From: Buddleja alternifolia
Taxonomy: Eukaryota > Streptophyta > Magnoliopsida > Lamiales > Scrophulariaceae
Reading direction: 5' to 3'
Length of the DNA stretch: 64,000 nucleotides
Assembly: GCA_019426215.1 (NCBI GenBank)
Contig: CM033401.1
Coordinates: forward strand, 9,863,134-9,927,133
Position numbers and translations under genes: made by a program. Positions 10,704-25,800 of this stretch are shown here, piece by piece (within the stretch, counting starts at the first letter, position 1; each line of letters begins with the position of its first letter). Below the pieces are notes generated by a model. That model had not been told where the DNA came from. It made no database searches and worked only from the letters and a program-made list of their open reading frames with translations.

Positions 10704-13700
10704 ATGTCTACCGCCGCACCTTCGCGGCCTCCGCGCCGCCCCATTTTCCTCGGCGTCGACGTCGGTACCGGAAGCGCACGCGCAGGTCGCTTGTCTCCTA
10801 TTTTTTGATAAATATCGCACTCATATAACGTAGTTGACTCGGTATTTCAGTAATTTTCATTGCGTGTAAGTATATATGTGGATTATATGTTTTCATTATT
10901 TGATTTTTGAAGTGTATAATGTTTACTGTTGCTTTGATTTTGTTATTCCGGACTATTTATTTGATGCTTGTTCTGAGTTCTGAGTATTGCTGTTATATAC
11001 TGAATTCTCAATTTTTTGATTGATATATAGTTATATACTGAATTCTCAATTTTTTGATAGATATATACTGAATTCTCATTGTTTTTTGGAAATATAATTA
11101 AAGTGCTCTTAGGAAATTCAGGAAGTTTCTTGTGCAGCTTATCAAATTAATGAATTTACCCGAGCTCGGGATTTTGCGGAGATTGCTTGATTGTATTGTG
11201 GGTTGCTAAGTTGCATTTATGAGAATACCATTATTTTTGTGCAGTTTATAATTGAGGTGCTTCAGATAAGTTTATAGTCACTGTGAAAGTATGGCTCTAT
11301 TTGGACATTTTTTCATTTCATTTTGAACAGTTATTTCCTAAAGCATTTCCTAAAACATATGGGAACATGAATTTTTTGATTTTTGTGTGAAAATGTCGGT
11401 ATGTTTGGTTGTGTTTTTGAAAAAGGTTGAACTTGATGATTTGACGACGTGTGAAACGATTGAGGTAGTTAAAATTAATGATTATGTGAATAGTATAGAT
11501 AAAATAATAGATAATATTATATTAATAAATATATTTATAGATAAAAATGATAAAAATTGACCCACAACTCAAAATGGGTCTTAAAATGTGCATAAGCATA
11601 TGAAAGTTAATACTATGTATTTTATTCCACTATGACACCACAATTGTTGTGGGAAATATGGATTTAGAGAAGGAGATGTGAGAGAAAGAAAAAAAAGTGA
11701 GTGTGATTTGGTTAAGTGAAAGGTAGTTATTGGAGAATGTAAAAGTAGAAAATGGAAATAATTGCATTTTCAAATGAGAATGGTTTAAAGCGTGTATTTT
11801 CACTTTCAAATGAGAATGAAAATGAAAATGAAAATGTGACTTTGAAAACATAAACAAACAAAGCCTAAAATTTTGGATGTGTGCTTACTGTTTGTTATTT
11901 TGCTGTGCTGTTTAATGCAGGCCTGTTTGATGACGGTGGACGACTGCTAGGTTGTGCAAGTAGCCCAATACAGATTTGGAAAGAGGGCGATTGTGTTGAG
12001 GTGTCAATCGACTATTATGAATTTTTGGAAATTAACTTTATATGTAATATTTAGTTCTAGGGGGATCATTAGTAAACAATTCGTATGTTATTACTCACGT
12101 TCCTTGTTTTTATGGATTCAGCAATCTTCAACTGATATTTGGCTTGCAATTTGCACGGCTGTCAAAGCAGCATGCTCTCTTGCAAATATTTCTGGAAACG
12201 AAGTGACCAGTTTGGGTTTTGCTGCTACTTGTTCTCTAGGTTAATGAACTTTAACAAGTCCATTTCACATTGTCACTTGATTAGTTCTGTGAATCCACCT
12301 TTCACACCTCATTTTCTTGGAAAATGTAGCTCATGGCCTAACTATTTACCAGGGAAAATTGGTGTTGTTTGCAGTTGCGGTCGATTATGATGGAGAACCC
12401 GTGACAGTTTCTTGGAGCGGTGACACAAGAAGAAATGTTATAGTGTGGATGGACCACAGAGCTGTAAAACAAGCTGAGAGGATTAATTCGTCTAAATCAC
12501 CAGTGTTGGAATATTGTGGTGGGGCTGTATCACCTGAGATGCAGCCGCCAAAGGTATTTAAGTAAACCCGAAAGTGTCAGTACTTGCTTCTCATGCTGGA
12601 TTATCTCAATTATGGTTCTGTCAGTTGATTATATATCTTCAATTGCATATCATGTATACGTTTTAGTCCAATACTCCCTTAGGTTTTTCAATTCTCCAAC
12701 TCATCAGAATGAGCTGAATGATTGAGATTTTTGGCATCACATCTGTGGCAAATAACTTATATACCAATTATATATGTATAGTTGGTCTGTTTTAATCAAA
12801 GAAACTTGAAATATCACGAAGGAAGTAGGATAGATGCATGTTATGCAGAGCAAAGGAAGGCCTGACCTTTTGCTCATTGGTATATGCTTCTCATATAACA
12901 ATGTATACAGAAGAGACAAGATGGCAGGAGTTATGCAGAAAGGAATGACTTTTCATTTTATATTCTCTTTGTCTTGCTTGTGATGATATTCAATTAAATT
13001 TGTCTAATAGTATTCCGCTTAATACTTGTGCTGTTTTCTTAAAAATCTTCTTCGGGATCAAGGTGATTTAGCATACACTAAAATCATAAATATTTTTTGA
13101 GTCTGATCCTCTGGAAAGCCAACCTTTGAGGCAATCACCTTGATTTGGGTTGCTCTGTCGACTGTTCAACGAGTATGTAGTTTCTTCAATTGGCAATTGA
13201 CGCATTTGTACTGTCAAAATCTTCTTGTTATGGTAACCTCGTTAGGATTAGATATGATGGTAACAATGTGCGAAATCATAGTCTTATTTTCTTTTTTGAA
13301 ATGTACAGCAAATATATATGAGGATTATTGAGTTGGGTTGTGTGTGTGGAGGGTTTATAGAAAATTCTTTCTTCTGGAAATAAATTAAATACCTGAAAAA
13401 ATTGAAGCTTAAGCAAGCTATTATTATTACAACTGATGACATCAAGGGCCTTTTCTCTCATTTTAATATTGGGAAAGAAACTGTAAGTAAATGAAATGTC
13501 TAAGAGGTAAGTGGTGGGCTGAAAACCGGAAAATGTAACAGTGTAAAGATGGAAAAGCTTAAGATGCAATATTGGTTCTTGTTAACTTGCAAAGCAACTA
13601 AAGAAAGGGAAGGAAAAGTTTCTTCTTTTCATGGGAACTTTTGCCTTTTCTATTTAACTGCTAATTACTATGACTAAACTTTTTCATTTGTTATTTTTTT

Positions 13701-16700
13701 GTGGGGAGGATAGCAGGGTCTGTGTAAGTTATCATGTTTTCTTTCAAAGTTTGCTATCATCTTTTTCCTTTTTTCCTCTTTACCTCTTTAGGTTATTTGT
13801 TTGCCATTGTTAAGTTCTTTACTATAAATTATGATTGATTCCGCAAAAAAGCATAACTGGAGGATAAACAGATTTCTGGTCATCAGTGCATTTTAAATTG
13901 CTTCACGAATCGTCTAATGTTGCAAAACCATAATTGCAGCTTCTCTGGGTCAAAGAAAATTTGCAAGAGTCCTGGTCGTTGGCATTTAGGTGGATGGATC
14001 TAAGTGATTGGTTATCATATAGGTAGCCTCTGAAGTTCTCCTTCGAACACCAGTATTTTAGTGGTTATGAAAAAAATTATATGTCTCATATTCATCTTTT
14101 CATTAGAGCAACAGGAGATGATACTCGAAGTTTGTGTACTACAGTCTGCAAATGGACTTATTTAGGTCATGCACATATGCAACAGACTAATGAGATAGAT
14201 TCCCGTGATATGGAAGCTCGTGGATGGGATGATGACTTTTGGGAGGAAATCGGTTTAGGGGATCTTGTGGATGGCCATCATTCCAAGATTGGTATGCTTC
14301 TAACTATCGTTACAACTAAAGAAAATTTTCACTTTTGAAATTTCAATAATCTATGATACATTCAGTGTTTCTTGATTGTTAATCTGATAAGTCGAAGTAT
14401 TAGATGATGCTTTTCTATTCACTTAATCATCATGAGTCAGTATTCTTTAACATATACAGAGTACTTGAGTAGTCGCATTAATGGCCTCAGTTTTGATATT
14501 TTCAAATACATTTTTTGGTCAAGTGAGAGAAAAGGTTTTCAATATTCTGGTTTTACTAGAACAATTCAACCACAAACATTCAAAATTTTTGAGAAAATAA
14601 AATCTGAATACGAGGACGTTTTATATGTGACTTCTATATATTCCCAGAAATTTTTCGAGCTATCCAAATTATTTAGTTTCTTATATCTCTTTTCTTCTTA
14701 AGCATTTACACTAGTTCCTTTTGTTTGCTTGTAGAGCATTGAAAACATTTGCATGTGGTAAGCTAGAAACTTTTGTGCATCAATTCTTTGAAGGGCAAAT
14801 ATTACTCTTGTCTCGACTTTTCTTGAATTGTTCTGAGTTTCATTCTTTTTTCTGTTATTTTTATTATTTCTGAACTCTTACGGGATGTAATTTCGTACAG
14901 GACGAAGTGTAGCTTTTCCTGGCCATGCTTTGGGCTCTGGTCTGACACCTGATGTTGCAAAGGCAAGAAAACTAGTGAAAAATTCACTTAATCCTAAATG
15001 ATGCTCCCTTGAGTCTTTTAATGATGTAAAAACACTTTTTTTTTGTAATATCTAAAAATGACATTTTTTTGGATTAATAAATCAGTCTTTTTGCTAAGCA
15101 GCATATTCGTTTCCAGGAATTGGGCCTAGTAGCTGGAATACCAGTTGGCACATCCTTAATAGATGCTCATGCTGGTGGTGTGGGAGTGATGGAAAGTGTG
15201 CCTGCCACAGTTTCTGAATCTAAAGGTTATTTTTCTTTGTTTCTTTAACTATATTTGTCTGTATATATGTTTTAACTTTCAGTTTTGAATATGCAGAGGC
15301 TGATGAAGAAGCTATATGTCATCGAATGGTGTTAGTATGTGGGACTTCCACTTGCCACATGGCTATTTCTAAGACCAAGCTGTTCATTCCAGGGATCTGG
15401 GGACCGTTCTGGTCAGGTAAAGTTCTAACAGAAAGTAATGTTTCATTCCTTGTACATAAACTGCTGCAGGTAGGATTGTCAATCAAGCCAAGCAAGCCCA
15501 GCTTGCTTATATTTACACTCGGCTTGATACAAAATGAGCTTTTGTTTTAAATTCTTGTGCTTATCTTCACGAGCTTCAAGCCGAGCCTGAGCCGGCTTGA
15601 GTCTGAAATTTCAATATTTTTGTTTTTTTAGTATAAATAATTAGATAATCTACCAAATAAGAAAATAACCTAAAAACTTCATAACACTTCAAAATCATCC
15701 CAATCAAATTATTTTCATACTAAAATTCATTCAACTTGACTTTAGGAAATCAAAAAACCATTGTTTCTCTAAAGTGTTTTCTGTTGGAGAACATTTAGAA
15801 TTAAAATACGATTGACTTAATTTTTTTTGGTCTGATTCAAACCATCCATATTATCATTGTAATTATGGATTTTTGATTTATAAATTATGAGTGATATTAA
15901 GATTTTATAAATTATGAGTGAGATTAAGATTAGTTTACATGTTAGTATATTATTTTTATTATCGGCATGTATAATATAATTTATATTATTTAGTTAAACT
16001 AGCCCAAACTCAATTAGGGCTGAACCTACCTCTGCTCTCGCTAAGCTTGAATTTGAATTCAAGCCCTAACCTATCAAACTTAAAAAATTATTAAACCGAG
16101 CTTGCGAGCGTTGAGCCATCTTGGGCTCACCCACTGTCCCAGCTACAGGGTCACGTGCACTGAATTGAAAGACAATGTTCGGTTATGTTTCTTTTTTTCC
16201 AACATCACCTGATTGGTTGGCTTAGACACGTAGTTTTTGTTCTGGTTCTAAAACACTTAAAAACTACGGCTCGTGGTCGGCATAGATTACCATGTCTATG
16301 TTATGTATATCTAACTTTTTTGTTATACATGTTGGTATAATAGAAATGTTGTATGAGTATATGTTGGTTATTTCAATAGTTATTTCTCTTTTTTTTTGGA
16401 TGCGAGAATTGACTAATAACTATTATGTTTCGTTTTATATGGACTATAGCAATGGTACCTCAGTATTGGCTCACGGAAGGAGGCCAGAGCGCCACTGGAG
16501 CATTACTAGATTACGTTATAGAGAACCATGTTGCTTCTCCACACCTAGCGAATCGAGCTGCTTCTCGAAGTGAGATTGCTTTAACTTCATAAATTATTCC
16601 TCTCTTAGTGTTGTTTTTCCTTAATTCTTAGTGTTGTTTTACCTTAATTCTCCTTTAATCCTTTTGTTTTATTAGGTGTTTCAATATTTGAACTTCTGAA

Positions 16701-19700
16701 CGAGATACTGGAGTCACTGAAGCAAGAAGTAGGTCCTCCGTTTCTGGCTGCTTTGACTAATGACATTCATGTCCTTCCTGATTTCCATGGAAACAGGTAA
16801 AATCTTGAAACTTTGTCATTAATGGTTTTATTTTAGAATTGTCCATTTTGTACTTTCTAAATTTTTAGTTTAGATCCCCAATCGCAGACCCACAATCGAA
16901 AGGGATTATATGTGGCTTAACTCTGGATACAAGTGAAAAGCAGCTGGCTCTTCTATACCTTGCCACTGTACAGGGTATAGCATATGGGACACGGCATATT
17001 GTAGAGCATTGCAATGCCCATGGACACAAAGTAAGGCCATTTTTTTTTTCTTTTTTCTTTTTCTCTGTGTTGGTGTTGGGGAGTGGAAATGCCAGTACCA
17101 CTAGGCCAAAGTCCTTTTAGTAAGTAAGTAACCCTGTCATGCACAGCTTGGTGGAAATAAGAAACGTAAGAATCAACACAATGACATATAAACCAAATAT
17201 TTTAGTTGTTACTGAGATAAATAATATACTTACCGGTTCCAAAAAAAAAAAATTGATGAAATGTCCGTTTTGCCCTTAAGTAAAACAACCAAAAAAGAAA
17301 AAAAGAAAAAAATTGAAAATTTGCAAGAGACACTTTTAGCCCTATGTGTAATAGAAAAAGGAAATAAAATTGAAAATAGAAAAAGAAATGAAATTGAAAA
17401 TAAAAAAAAGAAAAAAAAAATTATTGAGACCGTGAATTTGCTTTGCAGATTCACGATCTGGGTGGGGCTGAGGGTGGGAGGCGTCGCCGGGGTGGGGAAG
17501 GCGGGGAAGAGGGGTGGTTGGCATGGCTCTATTTATTGTTTGATATTTTCTTCTTATTTTTATATATATATATATATATAATTTTTGTGTTTTGTGTGTA
17601 TATATATATATATAAAATACTGTTCATCGTCTTCCTGGGGAAGATGATGGACATTACTTTTCTAAATTTTTATTTATTTTATATATATATATATATTACT
17701 ATATAAGTATAATATATATAAGTACATATATGTTATGTATATATGTATTATATTTATGTGTTTTCCATAAAAAATATATTACTATATTATATATGTACAT
17801 ATATTATGTGTTTTCCCTATATATATATATCATAAAAAAATATAATTTATAACCAATTATTTTTATTGTATACATAACATATATACATAACATATATGTA
17901 CTTATATATATTATACTTATATAAAATACTGTTCATCGTCTTCCTGGGGAAGATGATGGACATTACTTTTCTAAATTTTTATTTATTTTATATATATATA
18001 TATATTACTATATAAGTATAATATATATAAGTACATATATGTTATGTATATATGTATTATATTTATGTGTTTTCCATTTATTGTTTGATATTTTCTTCTT
18101 ATTTTTATATATATATATATTTATATAATTTTTGTGTTTTGTGTGTGTATATATATATATATAAAAAATACTGTTCATCGTCTTCCTGGGGAAGATGATG
18201 GACATTACTTTTCTAAATTTTTATTTATTTTATATATATATATATATATATTACTATATAAGTATAATATATATAAGTACATATATGTTATGTATATATG
18301 TATTATATTTATGTGTTTTCCATAAAAAATATATTACTATATTATATATGTACATATATTATGTGTTTTCCCTATATATATATATCATAAAAAAATATAA
18401 TTTATAACCAATTATTTTTATTGTATCTCAACTTTCAACTACCTTCCTAAATTTTTAAGGAGATTGCATGTAGCTCCCTCCACATGAAATGAAAAGGGTA
18501 GGCTGGTTCAAAAAAGTAGTTAACATTCACAAAGGTCAACACCAGGGGCAAAATTGGATTTTTGAAAAAATTTAGTGATGACGTCATCAAAATCCGTACA
18601 AAAAGGACCTCAATTGTTAGTCAGACATTAAATTTAGGGAGGTGGAAGTAATTGGACAAACATGAGGGAGGTGCTTGTATTTAGGCCATAAGTTAGGGAG
18701 TTTCTTGTAATTTTCCCTAATATTTATTACTGGAATAGGTATACTTGGTTTTGTTAATAGCATTACTCTAGAGCAGCTTCATTTGCAAATATTGAGAAAT
18801 TTATGTATCTTTGGGTTAGATGGTTCAGATAGTTTTGCATACAAGAAAGGTGAGTAGACTAACCAAACCCTAGTTAATATTAGAAAATACTTCTGCTCTA
18901 ATAGGGCCCAAAGCATATTCATAGGTTTCTGGAGCATATGATCATTGACCAATCAATTCATACACCAAATAAGAGCAGCTTCATCAAATTTAGTTGCCAG
19001 TTCATTCTAAGCACAATCAATTGGACAAATTTGCTTAAAATGGTGCACGTCTTGTTTTATTGAGTTTCCTTGTCAACATCAAGTTAAGTACTTCTCCACG
19101 CTCTTTATTTTAGATTGGTTGTTTAGACAATTAAAACATAAGTGATTTAATTACCCCAGACAGGAAAGAGTATGTGGATGCATAAGAGGTCGACTTTTCT
19201 TTATTTTATACATGGTCGAAATTTTGTTGAATTATTTTTAGAAGTTTTTCATATAGCCGATGTTGATTGCTTATGCATATTCTTTTAGCACTGCTACTTT
19301 ATGCGTATAAACTAGGAAAATTATACTTTTCGTCCTTAAACTTGTCGCCAAAAACACATTTGGTCCCTTATCTTTCGAAAGTAACAATTATAGTCCTGTA
19401 TCTTTCTAGTTGGTGGCAATTTTGGTCCTTTAACAAAATATAGCAAATTTGGTCATGTAACAATTTTGAATAAAGCAAAAAATAGTCCCATAAATAAATT
19501 AGGCCCAACATGCTTCCGAAAAATATTAAGCTTTCATAAATTCATTGCTTTGGTTGACCGCCTTATCATAGGGAATTCTAAGTCCTCGTTTTTACGGATT
19601 AGATCGTCCTCAGATCGTCCAACCACACTACCTCAGCAGATGGTTCTCAGGACCTCAGCTGCTTCAGTAATACACAGCAACCCAATTGCGTTTCCTACCT

Positions 19701-19843
19701 TTGGCGTAAAAGGGACTTCAGAGTAAGAGATTAATAAATTTTGGAAGACAGAGGTTGAACAGAAGCCGTAAAATTATTGATGAAATAAAGCTTAATATTA
19801 CATATAAATATATAATTATTGATGAAATAAAGCTTAATATTAC

Positions 19844-19885
<42 letters not shown>

Positions 19886-22800
19886 TTCTCTACTATTGGA
19901 GGAGATAACTGTTTTAGCCTCTCATATAAGAGATGACTACACTTTTTGGAGAAATCCCCATACACTTGTAAAGAAAAATACAAACTTTTTACAAAATATT
20001 TTTATTCTTAGGCTTTTGGTCACTATAAAGAGTAGGAGGGGAATTTTTGATGCCTTCAATCTGCTTCTTATGACCCTTTATATAAGCCTTCGGATTCCAA
20101 AGGTGGATTTCAATTTTATTAAATGTTGACGTCCTTGCTTCCATTATCCATCAACCTGCTGTCTCTTATTGTAGGATTGCCTTTATAGGACAATACTTTT
20201 CACCCATCTTTTTGACCTGCAGACTCCAACTTTTTCTTTTATCGGCTAAAGCAGTCTGCCAGCTTTTTCTTTTTTCCTTGTCGGCCAAACTTTTTGGCTG
20301 TACTCTTTTTCTTTGTCGGCCTCTTGTTATAACATTATTGCCCATATGGGCCCTAATTTGTATCTGTTACAAAGTACATTTTACTATTGATCTAAATAAT
20401 TTGATCAATAAAGGTAATTAATTTGAGCCTAATTATTGGGACTCTTTTATTTTTGCTACATTCTGAGGGTTTTATCGTGATTTGTGAAAACCCTTTGGAT
20501 AAGTTGCTCGTTTCTTTCCCTTATCTTGATCAGGTTCGGTCTTCTTTTGTGTAACCCTAATTCTGATACCTAATAAGGGCTTGTCTTGGAACTGGCAACT
20601 TGGGTTGCTATTGGTCCAAATGCATCATGTTGCATGGTTTCTTTCTTGTGATTTTTGTTGCGGGTTACTTGTTTTTCCAAATTAGCGTTAGTTTTTGTTC
20701 AAACAAATTCTCGGCAAATTCGGTACTCTTTCCTGTCATGGAATTCAATAAATAAGATCCATTTGCTCTATCAGAAAAGATTTTAAATGGATATTTAACT
20801 TTGTCCATCTCAATGAGACAGACCCAAAAACACCATGCTCTCCTGATGGAGATTTCATCTTCATTAATAGCAACAACCAAAGGAGCTGCTCCTGTCTTGA
20901 CTTTGACCTTGTTATAGGCCATCATATCGGGTCTCTGTAATTTAATGAAATGAAATGCCGGATGAGAACTCTTTCCTACAATTTTTGGAGCTGCTGAAAT
21001 ATATTTTAACTCCTAAATCTTCTCATTTTAGATGCGGGTTATTTTGCCATGAATCGTACACAACGCCGTCAATCCATTCTGGAAGTTTTGATATTTCCAG
21101 AAAACCTGGTGCAGTAGTATGAATTGAAGCCAATGCCCCAAAGTCATACCATTCACGGACGTCGTCAGTATTAGATCTCTCGAGCATCCATACTCTATTC
21201 TATCTCCCTGATGTATCAATCAAAGATTTGCTTGAATTAATTCCCTCTCTGGAGATAAGTTTTCCCACGCTTTTGATAAACCTACCAAAAGGAATTTAAA
21301 TCATTAGTATTAACCTTAGAGGTGCCTGTCTGTGGCCTAAGGTTAATTTTTCTCTCTTTTACCCCAGAGGTGCGGGGTTGGCTTGAAGCAACTGGAGTTT
21401 GCACTTTCGGTTGTTCAATTGTTTTCTCTTTACCAGAGTCTGGTATAGGACTTGTGCAAGCAGTATTTGAATTTGCCGATTCGGGTATAGAGTCCCATTC
21501 TCTAATCACAGGTTTAGAGTCCTATACTCGTACTTCTCAAGTCATCACCGAAGATGATGCTTTTCGAATTGGTCCTTGTAGGGTTTTTCATAACGTAGCC
21601 ATGACATACATTGATCCCCTGATTGTGGTTCGAATCGTGTCCAAATCCACTCGTTGTACTTGGCCAGCTGCCTCAGCATTAATTGATAGCTATTCAAATT
21701 TTTTCTCAAGCTTCTCACGGTGCCTGTATCTCGTGATGGTGAAATTTGCTTCAGATGCTTTCATCTCTCGTTAGGAAATCTGCAAGAATAATCTCATGAG
21801 ACTTCACAATAGTAATATCAAAGCAATAATATTGACACTAAGCTTGCCATCTAATAATACTTGTTTTCTCAATATTTGATTCGAGTTTATTTTTTAAGAA
21901 AGTTTTAACATTCGTAACGAGAGATGAAGGCATCTGAGGCAAATTACATCATCACGAGATACAAGTACCTCAGGGAAAACTTATAGAGTTTGAGAAAAAA
22001 TTTGGACAACTATCAGTTGGTGATGAGGCAGCCGGCCAAGTACAACGAGCAAATTTGGAAACGGTCCAAACCACAATCCGGGGATAATGTATGCCATGAC
22101 TACGTTATGAGAAATCCTACAAGGACCACTTCGAAAAACATCATCTTCGGTGATGACTCGAGAAGTACGAGTACATGGTTATAAACCTGTGATTAGAGAA
22201 CAGGGCTCTATACCCATAGTGGTAGATTTAAATACTGCCTGCACAAGTCCTATACCAAACTCTGGTAAAGAGGAAACAATTGAACAACCAGAAGTGCAAA
22301 CTCCCGTTGCATCATGTCAACCCAACACCTCTGGGGTAAAAGAGGGAGAGATTAACCTTAGGCTACAGACAGACACCTCTAAGGTTAATATTAATGATTT
22401 AGATTCCTTTTGGAAAATTTATCAGAAAGCATGGGAAAAACATGTCTTAGAGAAGGGGAATTAATCCTGACAAATCTTTGATTGATACATCAAGGAGATA
22501 TAATAGAGTATGGATGTTCGAGGGATCCAATCTTGACGAGGTTTGTGAATGGTATGACTTTGGGCCCTGGCTTCAATTCATACTACTGCACCATATTTTC
22601 TGAAAATATTAAAACTTCTAGAATGGATTAGCAGTGTTGTGTATAATTCATGGCAAAATAATCCGCATCTGAAACGGGGAGATATTTTGGAGATAAAATT
22701 TATTTCAGCTCTAGAAATTATAAGAAAGGGTTCTCATCCCGCGTTTCATGTCATTAAATTATAGAGACCCGATATGATGGCCTATAACAGGGTCAAAGTC

Positions 22801-25800
22801 GAGACAAGAGCAGCTCCTTTGGTTGTTGCTATTAGTGAAGATGAAATTTCCACAAGGACAACATAGGATTTCTGGGCCTGTCTCATTGAAATGGATAAAG
22901 TTAAATAGCCATTTAAAATCTTTTCTAATAAAGCAAATGAATCTTTTTTATTGAGTTTCATGACAGGAAAGAGTACCGAATTTGCTAAGAATCTGTTTGA
23001 ACAAAAGCGGATGCTAATTTGGAAAAACAAGTTACCCACAATAGAAACCACAAGAAAGAAAGTATGCAACATGATGCATATGAACCAATGACATAACCAT
23101 ATATGCCCAAGTTGCGAGTTCCAAGACAAGCCCTTCCTTGGTATTAGAATTAGGGTTACACAAAAGAAGACCAAACTTGATCAAGATAAGAGAAAGAAAA
23201 GAGCAGCTTATCCAAAGGGCTTTCACAAACCACGATAGAACCCTCAGGATGTAGTAAAAAGAAAAGAGTCTGAATAATTAGGCTCAAATTAAATAAGTTT
23301 ATTGATTAAATTATTTAGATCAATAGTAAAGTGTTATTTGTACCAAATACAAATTAGGGCCCATAAGGGCAATAATGTAATTTATAATAGGAGGCCGACA
23401 AACCAATGGCCGACAAAGAAAAAGAGGACGGCCAAAAAGTCAACATTGGCCTACAAGCAAAAAAAGAAAAAGCTGGCAGATAACTTTAGCTGATAAAAGA
23501 AAAAGCTGGAGCTTGCAAGTCAAAAAGGTGGGTGAAAATTATTGTCCTATAAGGGCAATCCTATAGTAAGTGACAACTGGTTGATGGATGACGAAAGCAA
23601 AGACGTCATCATTTAATCAAATTGAAATCTGCCTTTGGAAACCGGAGGCTTATATAAAGGGTCAGCGGAAGCAAATGGAAGATGGAAGGCATCGATAATT
23701 TCCCTCCTACTCTTCATAGTGACCAAAAGCCTAAAAATAGAAATATTTTGTAAAAAGATTGTAATTTTCTTTACAAGTGTATGGAGATTTCCCTAAAGAG
23801 TGTAGTCGTCTCTTATAGGAGAGGCTAAAATAGTTGTCTCCTTTAATATCGGGAGTAGAATATATATTACATATTAAGCTTTATTGAAGGAGCTGAGGTC
23901 TTGCGAACTATCTGCTGCGGTAGTGTGGTTGGACGATCTAATCCGTAAAAACGAGGGCTCAGAATTCCTCGTGAGAAGGAGGTCAACCAAAGGTACGAAT
24001 TTATGAAAGTTTAATATTTTTCGGAAGTATGTTGGACCTGATTTATTTATGGGATTATTTTTGCTTTATTCAAAATTGTTACGGGACCAAATTTGCTATA
24101 TTTTGTTAGAGGACCAAAATTGCCACCAACTAGAAAGATACAAGACTATAATTGTTACCTTCAAAAAATAAGGGACCAAATGTGTTTTTGGCGACAAGTT
24201 TAGCGACGAAAAGTGTAATTTTCCCGTTCCTGAGTTAAGGAATAAAGAAATTTTTTCTTTCCTTTTAATTCTTTTTTGTATAATATCAATTTAATGATAT
24301 CTTGGCTTAGATATAAATGAGAAAGTTAACTCATGATCATCAATCACGCTGGTTACTTTAATAGGATTGAACATATGAAGGAATGGATTTCCCAATATGA
24401 TGTTATGTGATAAATTTTTAACCATTATAAATGGAATTTTAAGACAAATCCCTTTGTTGTAAATAGAAGAACTCTGCACTTATAATTTACTATAAGTTTT
24501 CTTCCAGCTACATTAAGGATTTCAGTTGTCTTAGCAAAATATCGAGAGGGTATTATCCCTTCATTTATACAGTTTAGGTCGGTGCTAGAGTCTATCATAG
24601 CGATGGTGGTTAAACAATATTCCTTGTGAATAACAAAGGTTACTTTAGTATGCCATTTATGAGTAATTACTCTATCACAAGATTGACAAAAGTAAATGAG
24701 GAAATCTCCTTATAATCTTCGGATTGTAAATTATCCTTATCTTCTTCTTCGGAAGAATAAAATTCTTCTTTAGGAGGATTTTGTTTTTATTATCACTATC
24801 CCAAAAAAAGCTTATTACAGCGGTTATATTACACCTATTACAGCGGTTTTAACCGCTGTAATAGGCACCACTATAATAGGGGTCGGGCCTATTATATCGG
24901 TTACAAAATAAACCGCTGTAATAAGGTGGCCTATTACAACGGTTTATTTTGTAAACGCTGTATATTATTATTTTATTTTACCTACTCAGTTTATAACCTT
25001 TCTGTACAAGAACAAAATTCAACAAACCAACACAACAAACTAGCACAGCACAACAGGTTCAACAGAAACAACAAAAACCTAAAACTTCAATATAACCAAA
25101 TTTTATGATCTCCAACAAATCACGAGTTTACAATCAACTAATTAAACTAATCACAATTTACATACAACAAATCAAATCACAATTTATAACAAGTCACAAT
25201 TTACAACATATAATACCTCATTTCTAAGCGCATTCGAAAATGTATTGTGCCAATTCGCTACGTACTTCATCAATTTGCACTTGAGAGTAGAAGGGGGCAT
25301 CGAAAATTAGGAAAGTACCGCAAGATAGAGATTGCAAACCCAAAGGATGTTTCAGTTACCTACCAAAGGTTTATTAACTTCAAAAGGGAAAGAAATTGAG
25401 TATTAGGATTATGTATACCGCTAGTGGGATTGAACATTCTCCATGGCTAATAATCTCTTTCATGAATTTCATAACGAAGAAGCCACAATCTACATCGTTT
25501 CTCTGTCGGGGGCACTACAAAAGTAATCAAAATTGTATTAGAACACTAACTTTTATACGAATAATCTCTTGAAACTAGAAAACACTAACCTTTATACAAA
25601 TTCATTTACAGGTCTTGTTTTTGGATTTCTTCATTTGGTTGTTGTGATATGCACGAAATATCAACACAGCTCTATAAAAAAAATACAAAAAATAAGAAAA
25701 TGTGTCAAAAACAAGCAAATATGTGAAATCTAGGACAATATATACACTTTAAAAATAATATTAAATATAATGGATACATTGATTGAATGAAAAACTTACT

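Larger units (their letters stand above)
19316..24228. repeat. Long inverted repeat IR1 (arms ~2.4 kb), possible pararetrovirus-derived
   Basis: The left arm is 19316-21773 and the right arm 21916-24228, with a spacer of ~140 bp. The arm ends are ggaaaattatacttttcgtc (left) and gtgtaattttcc (right). Matching pairs can be followed along the whole length: agatgctttcatctctcgtt at 21756 against aacgagagatgaaggcatct at 21916, and the TATA boxes at 20075 and 23651. The left arm carries an extra ~150 bp with a duplicated ~42 bp unit (19771-19855) and a (TA)n run. Each arm reads outward from the centre as broken reading frame, then intergenic region, then TATATAAAGG, then leader-like sequence. That is the order of a caulimovirid genome end, but the assignment is inference. 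Confidence 0.8.

Noticed and set aside
10530..10820. 96-codon frame on the - strand over kinase exon 1
   Set aside because: It is the antisense shadow of a GC-rich first exon whose + strand translation has a clear kinase phosphate-binding motif.
17261..17581. Lys/Glu-rich then Gly-rich 106-codon frame
   Set aside because: Purine-rich simple sequence within an intron. No domain, and it runs into TA microsatellite DNA.
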